DNA of 12,099 nucleotides from Dehalococcoidia bacterium (lineage in GTDB: Bacteria > Chloroflexota > Dehalococcoidia > UBA2979), in assembly GCA_030745285.1 (NCBI GenBank), contig JASLOV010000130.1, positions 1-12,099 on the forward strand, in the 5' to 3' direction. Shown here piece after piece: positions 6,476-12,099 of the stretch. A program made the position numbers and the translations under genes. How positions within the stretch are numbered: the stretch's first letter is position 1; every line of letters starts with the position of its first letter. A model generated the notes under the pieces. The model searched no databases and was not told the DNA's origin. It worked only from the letters and a program-made list of their open reading frames with translations.

Positions 6476-6799
6476 CTAGAGCGCGTCGTCCAGGCGCTTG
6501 GCCAGGTCGCTCTTCGGACGGAAGCCGACGATTTGCGAGACCGGCTCGCCACCCTTGAACACCAGCAGGGTCGGGATCGAGCGGATACCGTACTTGCCGG
6601 CGATCTGCGGGTTGTCGTCCGTGTTCAGCTTCACGAACTTCACTTTGCCGGCGTAGTCGTCGGACAACTCCTCGACGATCGGAGCGACCATGCGGCACGG
6701 CCCGCACCACGGCGCCCAGAAGTCGACGAGGACGGGGGTATCGTTGTCCAGCACGTCGCTCTGGAACGTGGCGTCTGTGGTTTCGGTCGGGTGACTCAT
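6476..6799 (-). CDS. trxA: Thioredoxin
   Basis: The 107-residue product is the normal length for a cytoplasmic thioredoxin, the general protein disulfide reductant. The active site is W31-C-G-P-C35 within DFWAPWCGPCRMVAP, and the cis-proline loop is SIPT (P76), followed by the usual LLVFKGG. D26 matches the buried Asp that assists catalysis. The ATG at 6799 is preceded by AAAGGA (6812-6807), seven bases upstream. A small CGCCC/GGGCG hairpin at 6827-6840 lies in its leader. Nothing is odd in the protein. Its position opposite the FTR gene, close to trxB and divergent from the CsoR-type repressor, makes it the likely common substrate of both reductases and a possible target of the repressor. 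Confidence 0.96.
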   Translation of the reverse strand: MSHPTETTDATFQSDVLDNDTPVLVDFWAPWCGPCRMVAPIVEELSDDYAGKVKFVKLNTDDNPQIAGKYGIRSIPTLLVFKGGEPVSQIVGFRPKSDLAKRLDDAL

Positions 6800-6885
6800 T
6801 CCGATGTCCTTTCCGCTTACGCGGCTCGCCCTTGCGGGCGCTCTCCTGATGATCGCTGTTTCGGCGGAGATACTGTAATAGTGGG

Positions 6886-6914
6886 TTGACAGCCGCCTAC
6901 CGACTAGTTACATT
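6886..6914 (+). promoter_or_regulatory. Sigma-70-type promoter of the csoR-like gene
   Basis: A perfect -35 box TTGACA (6886-6891) is followed by a 17-base spacer and TACATT (6909-6914), which matches four of six -10 bases. Transcription would start near 6921, inside the palindrome described next, and leave a leader of about 78 bases before the ATG at 6999. Confidence 0.8.
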
Positions 6915-6916
6915 CT

Positions 6917-6937
6917 ACATACCCCCATGGGGTATGT
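6917..6937. promoter_or_regulatory. CsoR-type operator palindrome
   Basis: ACATACCCC (6917-6925) and GGGGTATGT (6929-6937) are perfect nine-base inverted arms around CAT. The TACCCC/GGGGTA core is the characteristic G-tract pseudopalindrome of CsoR/RcnR-family repressors. It begins three bases after the -10 box and covers the predicted start of transcription, so binding would block the adjacent csoR-like gene. Confidence 0.82.
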
Positions 6938-6998
6938 CAAACGCTCCAGTGACGAGGGAACGGACCGGCCTCCGGGCCTCCTCCGGGAACGAGAATGC

Positions 6999-7316
6999 AT
7001 GATGACCCAGCAGACCGGTCCAGATCAATTGCAGGCTCGCCTGAGCCGCATCGAAGGCCAGATCCGCGGCATCGCGCGCATGCTCGACAGCGATCGCGCC
7101 TGCGAGGACGTCGTCACCCAGCTGATGGCGATCCGCTCAGGCATCGATAACGTCGGCGCGCTCATCCTCGACTCCCACCTCGGCAACTGCATCGGCGGCT
7201 CCGACCAGACCGAGGAGGAGCAGATCGAGGCGCTGCGAGAGTCGATGCGGCTGTGGTGGCGCTTCGCCCCCGCCTCGGGAGGGCTCGGCGCCGAGACGGA
7301 AGCTGAGGTTCAGTAG
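6999..7316 (+). CDS. csoR: CsoR-type metal-sensing repressor (copper sensor likely)
   Basis: This 105-residue all-helical protein belongs to the CsoR/RcnR/FrmR (DUF156) family. The signature RLSRIEGQIRGIARML is at 14-29. The copper-binding triad of CsoR is present: C35 in DRACED, then H60 and C64 in HLGNC. FrmR and RcnR lack this third Cys and CstR lacks the His, so Cu(I) sensing is favoured. The Tyr usually before the first Cys in CsoR is Ala34 here. On binding Cu(I) such proteins release DNA. The start is ATG 6999 (or 7002); the in-frame ATG at 6927 lies inside the operator and is unlikely. The gene appears autoregulated. No copper pump or chaperone is in the window, and trxA is the divergent neighbour. 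The tail (86-105) is variable. Confidence 0.88.
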   Translation: MMTQQTGPDQLQARLSRIEGQIRGIARMLDSDRACEDVVTQLMAIRSGIDNVGALILDSHLGNCIGGSDQTEEEQIEALRESMRLWWRFAPASGGLGAETEAEVQ

Positions 7317-7372
7317 CGTCACCAGCCGCCAGCAGTAGTGCCCACGGGCAACCCACTCGCCGCCGGCAGGCG

Positions 7373-7414
7373 TCGCCTGAGCCCAATCGCCTGAAGCCTG
7401 TCGCCTGAACCTTA
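7373..7414. repeat. Three 14-base tandem repeats at the plsX end
   Basis: TCGCCTGA begins three consecutive units at 7373, 7387 and 7401, each 14 bases long with a variable second half. The last unit contains the plsX stop codon (TTA at 7412-7414 on this strand). CAGGCG just before the first unit can pair with any of the three CGCCTG copies, so alternative hairpins, perhaps a terminator for the convergent genes, are possible. Confidence 0.6.
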
Positions 7415-8464
7415 CGGAGCGGTACGCAACGACGGACCCTCATCCGAGGAGTTGGCAGTGTCCGCAGCGCCTGCAGCGTCAGGTGCGATGGCGGACCGCA
7501 GCGCCTCCAGCGCCCCGTGCTCGGCCGCCTCGGCCGCGGTATGCACGGCGTTGGCGACCGCAAACGCATCGCTGCGGCCATGCCCGACCAGCACGATGCC
7601 ATCGACCCCGATCAGCGGTACGCCGCCGTACTGGCGGTAGTCGAACTTCTGCCGCAGCGTACGCAGTGCAGGCATCAGCAGCAGGCCGCCGAGGCGGGCG
7701 CGCCATGAGTCCTTCGCGGCATCCCGGACACCGCCCAGCAGCGTCGTCACCATACCCTCGACGAGCTTCAGCGCGACGTTGCCGGTAAAGCCGTCGGTGA
7801 CGAGCACGTCGATGTCGCCATCGACGATGTCGCGCCCCTCGACGTTGCCGACGAAGTTGAGCGAGCTGGCGGCGAGCACCCGGTTCGTCTCGACCACCAG
7901 CGGCGAGCCCTTCGATGGCTCCTCGCCGATGCTGAGCAGCCCAACCCTGGGCTCTGCCACGCCGCCAACGACGCGCATGTATTCCGCACCCATCGCCGCC
8001 CACTGCACGAGGTGTGTGGAGCGCGACTCCGCGTTTGCGCCGGCGTCGACCACCAGCGTCGGCCCCCCGGAGCGGGCTGGGATCATCGCGGCCAGCGCCG
8101 GGCGCTCGACGCCCGGCAGCTTGCCGAGCGAGACCAGCGCCAGCGCCATCAGGGCCCCGGTGTTGCCCATCGAGACCAGCGCTCCCGCCTCGCCCCGCTT
8201 CACGAGCTCGAGGCCCACGAGGATGGAAGAGCTACGGCGGCGCAGGTCGAGCGACGGCTGCTCGTCCATCGCGATCGCGTCCGGCGCATGCACAACGCGC
8301 ACGCCCGCGGGGACCCGCTCGTGCGTCGCCAGCTCGGCCGTGAGCGTTCGCTCGTCTCCGACGAGCAACACCTCGGTGCCGTCGTCCGCAGCACGGATCG
8401 CCCCCTCCACGGTGGAACGGGGAGCGAAGTCGCCACCCATGGCGTCCAGCGCGATCACGGTCAT
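7412..8464 (-). CDS. plsX: Phosphate acyltransferase PlsX
   Basis: PlsX is a peripheral membrane enzyme that converts acyl-ACP and phosphate to acyl-phosphate, which PlsY uses to start phospholipid synthesis. The protein starts MTVIALDAMGGDFAP, the family hallmark. It also has SMGNTGALMA, DAGANAE, the LLSIGEE and KGSPLV segment, VTDGFTGNVALK, and GVDGIVLVGHGRSDA near the C-terminus. The length of 350 aa is normal, with a short polar tail (about 325-350). I chose ATG 8464 because it gives the conserved N-terminus, overlaps the methyltransferase stop as ATGA, and has GGAG at 8476-8473. This suggests translational coupling. The usual fab and rpmF neighbours are absent. It converges on the csoR-like gene. 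Confidence 0.95.
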   Translation of the reverse strand: MTVIALDAMGGDFAPRSTVEGAIRAADDGTEVLLVGDERTLTAELATHERVPAGVRVVHAPDAIAMDEQPSLDLRRRSSSILVGLELVKRGEAGALVSMGNTGALMALALVSLGKLPGVERPALAAMIPARSGGPTLVVDAGANAESRSTHLVQWAAMGAEYMRVVGGVAEPRVGLLSIGEEPSKGSPLVVETNRVLAASSLNFVGNVEGRDIVDGDIDVLVTDGFTGNVALKLVEGMVTTLLGGVRDAAKDSWRARLGGLLLMPALRTLRQKFDYRQYGGVPLIGVDGIVLVGHGRSDAFAVANAVHTAAEAAEHGALEALRSAIAPDAAGAADTANSSDEGPSLRTAP

Positions 8465-9240
8465 GTGGCGTGCTCCAGCAAGACGATCAGGCGGTCGTCG
8501 CCGTCCGAGATCAGAGAGAGAGCATAGTCGCCGTACCAGCCCACCGGCTCCAGTCCGGCCAGGCGGGCTGCCAGCTCCAGCTCGCCGGGAGTGATCACTC
8601 GCATCGAGAACTGCGCCGTCAGCCGCCGCATCGGCCCCTCGTCGGGCTGCACATCGAAGTGCCAGGTCACGTCCTTCATCATCGCGGACGGCCGCCCCTC
8701 GATCGCGACGAGCTTGGTCACGAACTCCCCGTCGCCGCGTCGCGTCCAGTGCTCGATTAGCGGCTGCGGGCCGGGCGTGAGGTCGTCCGGGTGCGGCGCC
8801 TCGACATCGACGACGGCCAGGCCGCCCGGCGCGAGGTGGCGCGCGATGTTCGCGAGCACGGCGGCGACATCGGCTGCCGACTCCATGTGCTGCAGCCCGC
8901 CGAGCGGCACCAGCACGCTCTCGAACCGCGCCCCTGCTTCTTGCAACTCGCAATCGCGCATATCGGCTTGCTCGAGCATCAGTGAGCCGTTCCCCAGGCC
9001 GGCCGCGCGCTCACGCGCCCGGGTGAGCATGGCGGCGCTGATATCGACGCCGGTGACGGCGAGGCCGGAGCGGGCGAGCGGCACGGCGACACGTCCGGTG
9101 CCGCAGCCAAGTTCCAGCACGGCGTCGCCACGCTCCCTGGCCAGTCCACGGTACATGGCGATGTCGTCGTCGTAGCCCTCGAGGTCCAGGTCGTAGAAGG
9201 CGGCCACTGCGGCGAACGGATCGACGGGTGAGATGGTCAC
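8461..9240 (-). CDS. Class I SAM-dependent methyltransferase
   Basis: The Rossmann methyltransferase core starts with motif I, VLELGCGTGRVAVPLA (41-56). The acidic residue binding the SAM ribose is D66 in VTGVDISAAML. Motif II-like QADMRD and motif III-like LAPGGLAVVDV follow. The N-terminal FAAVAAFYDLDLEGYDDDI cap resembles small-molecule methyltransferases. The C-terminal half (150-259) has a beta-rich insertion (MMKDVTWHFDV) and ends LIVLLEHAT. The substrate is unknown; the family includes ubiquinone/menaquinone-like and natural-product enzymes, so I give no symbol. The start is GTG 9240, preceded directly by a promoter with -35 TTGACC and -10 TATCGT and no ribosome-binding site, so the mRNA is probably leaderless. 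The stop overlaps plsX by four bases. Confidence 0.88.
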   Translation of the reverse strand: MTISPVDPFAAVAAFYDLDLEGYDDDIAMYRGLARERGDAVLELGCGTGRVAVPLARSGLAVTGVDISAAMLTRARERAAGLGNGSLMLEQADMRDCELQEAGARFESVLVPLGGLQHMESAADVAAVLANIARHLAPGGLAVVDVEAPHPDDLTPGPQPLIEHWTRRGDGEFVTKLVAIEGRPSAMMKDVTWHFDVQPDEGPMRRLTAQFSMRVITPGELELAARLAGLEPVGWYGDYALSLISDGDDRLIVLLEHAT

Positions 9241-9246
9241 GAATCG

Positions 9247-9275
9247 ACGATAGGGAGGCGCTAACGGTCGGTCAA
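9247..9275 (-). promoter_or_regulatory. Leaderless promoter of the methyltransferase-plsX operon
   Basis: On the minus strand TTGACC (9275-9270) and TATCGT (9252-9247) are separated by exactly 17 bases, and the GTG start codon at 9240 is six bases beyond the -10 box. Transcription would begin at about the first base of the GTG. No Shine-Dalgarno sequence is present. Confidence 0.7.
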
Positions 9276-9307
9276 CGCTGGTCAGCCGGCCGCAATCACT
9301 GGAAGCG

Positions 9308-9337
9308 TTGACAGCCGGAGCCCCGCTCGCCGAGCAT
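9308..9337 (+). promoter_or_regulatory. Possible promoter of the apt gene
   Basis: A perfect -35 TTGACA (9308-9313) is followed, 18 bases on, by GAGCAT (9332-9337), a weak -10 that ends six bases before the ATG at 9344. If real, the transcript is leaderless or nearly so, mirroring the divergent methyltransferase promoter. Confidence 0.4.
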
Positions 9338-9343
9338 CAAGAC

Positions 9344-9880
9344 ATGGCCGCGTCATCGACTCACGAGCGCCGCTGGCGCAACCTCATCCGCGCCGTGCCG
9401 GACTTCCCGGAGGCGGGCATCCTCTACCGCGACATCACCCCGCTGTTGCACGACAGCGACGCCCTGCGGGCCGCCAACGACGCGCTCGCAGTTGAGGCGG
9501 AGGAGATGTCGGCCACGGTCATCGCCGGCATCGAGTCGCGCGGCTTCCTCTTCGGCGTCGCCGTCGCCGAACGGCTGGGCCTCCCCTTCGTGCCGCTGCG
9601 CAAGGCCGGCAGGCTGCCGGCGGAGACCGAAGCCGTCACCTACGACCTGGAGTACGGCACCGACACCCTCGAACTGCACCGCGACCCGTCCGTCGACGGT
9701 CATCGCGTCGTCGTGGTCGATGACCTGCTGGCGACCGGAGGGACGGCCGAGGCGGCCGGCCGGCTCGTACGCGCAGTCGGCGGGCAGGCGGCCGGCTACG
9801 CCTTCCTGGTGGAGTTGCCCGACCTCGGCGGCCGCGACCGCCTGACCGGATCGGCAGTCTCCGCACTGGTGCAGTTCTAG
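9344..9880 (+). CDS. apt: Adenine phosphoribosyltransferase
   Basis: APRT joins adenine and PRPP to give AMP in the cytoplasm. The product of 178 residues fits the usual 170-180. Family marks in order are LIRAVPDFPEAGILYRDITP (14-33), AGIESRGFLFG (61-71), FVPLRKAGRLP (82-92), and the PRPP-binding loop VVVVDDLLATGGTA (122-135), which has the two acidic residues that contact the ribose. I chose ATG 9344 because it begins close to the conserved region; the in-frame TTG at 9308 coincides with a TTGACA promoter box. There is no ribosome-binding site. It is divergent from the methyltransferase and upstream of the GNAT-SAHH pair, from which a hairpin at 9887-9908 may separate it. Confidence 0.95.
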   Translation: MAASSTHERRWRNLIRAVPDFPEAGILYRDITPLLHDSDALRAANDALAVEAEEMSATVIAGIESRGFLFGVAVAERLGLPFVPLRKAGRLPAETEAVTYDLEYGTDTLELHRDPSVDGHRVVVVDDLLATGGTAEAAGRLVRAVGGQAAGYAFLVELPDLGGRDRLTGSAVSALVQF

Positions 9881-9886
9881 CACCTC

Positions 9887-9908
9887 CCACCGTCGAAACG
9901 GCCGGTGG
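9887..9908 (+). terminator. Hairpin after apt
   Basis: CCACCG (9887-9892) pairs with CGGTGG (9903-9908). An alternative stem, CCGT and ACGG around CGAA (9890-9901), uses the same bases. It starts seven bases after the apt stop but lacks a T tract, so it is only a possible terminator. Confidence 0.35.
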
Positions 9909-10010
9909 CAAGAGCCGTCTGAACTGGCCCCGTCGATAGCCGAGTCCTACCATGAGCGGTGCGGAATTCGCCCGTCCGGGAAGCTGGAGGGGCGGGCTGG
10001 CGGGGAATCA

Positions 10011-10067
10011 ATGCCTGATCACGCGCCCCACGAACCAGCCTCACCGGCGCCCGGGCCGGCGGCATGA
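10011..10067 (+). CDS. Possible 18-aa leader ORF before the GNAT gene
   Basis: ATG 10011 opens a short frame (MPDHAPHEPASPAPGPAA) whose TGA stop at 10065-10067 overlaps the GNAT start ATG as ATGA. GGGGA (10003-10007) and GGAGGGG further upstream could serve as its ribosome-binding site, whereas the GNAT ATG has no clear site of its own. It may exist only to couple translation. Composition alone does not prove it is translated. Confidence 0.3.
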   Translation: MPDHAPHEPASPAPGPAA

Positions 10068-11004
10068 CCGACACCGTCTTCGACCCGGCGACCGAGGGTC
10101 TGCCCCGCTTCAACATCCGCGAGACGCGTGACCGCCCGGCGATCGACGCCGCCCTCGCCGAGGACCGCGCCTACGCCGCCTACGCGCTCGGCCACCTGGA
10201 GCAGGGGCTGTTTACTCAGGCGCGATTCTGGCTGGCGGAGGGCCCCACCGGCAGCGCCATCGTCTCCCACGCCGGGGCGATGGGTAAGACGCTCTTCGTC
10301 GGCGGGGACGCCACGGCGATCGACGCGGTGCTCTCGCTGCACCCCGGGCCCCGCTTCACGTACGTCACCACTGCCGCCCCGGAGCACATCTCGACGCTGG
10401 AGCGGACGTACACGATGACCGAGCCGCTGGAGATGATGCGGATGTCCACCAGCCGCCTCTCATTCGTGGCGGCCGACGGCTCGGCGCGGCGGCTGCGGGG
10501 GAGCGATGTGCGCGAGCTGAACGCGCTCTACTCCGTCGAGCGCGCCAGTTACTACTCCGCCGAGCACATCGAACGCGGCGTCTACCACGCCATCTCCCGC
10601 GACGGGCGCCTGGTGGCGGCGGCGGGCACGCACCTCGTCGCACCGAACATCGGCATCGCCGTCGTCGGTAACGTCTTCACCCACCCCGCGCACCGCGGGC
10701 AGGGCCTGGCGACGCTCGTGACCTCCAGAGTGACGGCGGAGCTGCTGGAACGTGGGTGTTCCCTCGTTGCTCTCACCGTCGATCCGACGAACACTCCGGC
10801 GGTGCGCGCGTACGCGCGGCTGGGCTACGAACGTGGCGCGGCGGTGGTCGAGGCACGTGCCCGTCGTCGTGACATGCTGGGACTGGGTGCATGGCTGCGA
10901 CGTCGCACGGCGCCAAGGCACGAACGACGCGGCGAAACCGAACAGCGGGCGACCGGCAGGCCGCCATCACACGAACAGGCAAACGAGCAGGACAGGGGAA
11001 CCCG

Positions 11005-11008
<4 letters not shown>
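10064..11008 (+). CDS. GNAT-family N-acetyltransferase
   Basis: The acetyl-CoA-binding motif A is in the C-terminal half: VVGNVFTHPAHRGQGLA (200-216), with H210-R-G-Q-G-L-A as the pyrophosphate loop. It is followed by LERGCSLVALTVDPTNTPAVRAYARLGYE (228-256), the motif B-like end of the fold. The first 130 residues (AYAAYALGHLEQGLFTQARF and so on) form a separate N-terminal domain, as in other two-domain GNAT proteins of about 270 residues. The acceptor is unknown. Residues 262-314 are a charged Arg/Glu-rich tail, probably disordered. The stop overlaps the hydrolase start as ATGA, so the two are likely one transcript. The start ATG 10064 lacks a strong ribosome-binding site and overlaps the stop of a possible short leader frame. 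Confidence 0.88.

Positions 11009-12099
<1,091 letters not shown>

Noticed and set aside
6927..6998. Start of the csoR-like gene at ATG 6927
   Set aside because: This ATG is inside the operator palindrome and near the predicted transcription start; the extra 24 residues do not look like the family.
8465..8953. N-terminal extension of plsX to 8953
   Set aside because: It is Arg/Ala-rich sequence out of frame with the methyltransferase that occupies this stretch; plsX starts with its hallmark residues at 8464.
9308..9343. TTG start for apt at 9308
   Set aside because: The TTG belongs to a perfect TTGACA -35 box, and ATG 9344 gives the usual APRT length.

Overview
The window is a very GC-rich bacterial chromosomal segment with ordinary, densely packed genes. 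It has no rRNA, tRNA, CRISPR array, insertion sequence or phage gene. The mix suggests a Chloroflexota-like (for example Dehalococcoidia-type) or similarly deep-branching GC-rich lineage. The hints are a stand-alone ferredoxin:thioredoxin reductase catalytic chain, a short thermophile/archaeal-type S-adenosylhomocysteine hydrolase, a permuted CaiB-type protein and TANNNT promoters sitting directly at start codons. This placement is inference and was not tested by any search.

Layout. 1-135 (-): 5' end of an unrecognised gene. 271-615 (+): small unrecognised protein. 667-1515 (+): M23-like lipoprotein with a damaged metal site. 1559-3034 (+): rearranged family III CoA-transferase. 3062-4606 (-): MFS transporter. 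4708-5676 (-): thioredoxin reductase. 5847-6329 (+): ferredoxin:thioredoxin reductase catalytic chain read through an in-frame TGA. 6476-6799 (-): thioredoxin. 6999-7316 (+): CsoR-type repressor with its promoter and operator. 7412-8464 (-): plsX. 8461-9240 (-): SAM methyltransferase. 9344-9880 (+): adenine phosphoribosyltransferase. 10064-11008 (+): GNAT acetyltransferase. 11005-12099 (+, cut by the window edge): adenosylhomocysteinase.

The main discovery is at 6138-6140. The ferredoxin:thioredoxin reductase catalytic chain has the expected CPC, CxC and CHC motifs, but the last Cys codon is TGA, and the frame then continues with family-like sequence for another 62 codons to a TAG. A hairpin 15 nt downstream (6156-6171) carries an AGGUCU apex, the same loop as the classic E. 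coli fdhF SECIS element. The gene therefore appears to encode a selenoprotein in which selenocysteine replaces the cluster-proximal half of the catalytic disulfide. The gene lies between thioredoxin reductase (divergent) and thioredoxin (convergent), so the locus holds one thioredoxin and two routes to reduce it, NADPH/flavin and ferredoxin/[4Fe-4S]. Next to it, a CsoR-type metal sensor controls itself through a palindrome over its own start site and may also affect the divergent thioredoxin.

The right half groups one-carbon and adenine functions. The methyltransferase makes S-adenosylhomocysteine, the hydrolase removes it, and APRT salvages adenine. plsX overlaps the methyltransferase by four bases, and the GNAT gene overlaps the hydrolase by four bases.
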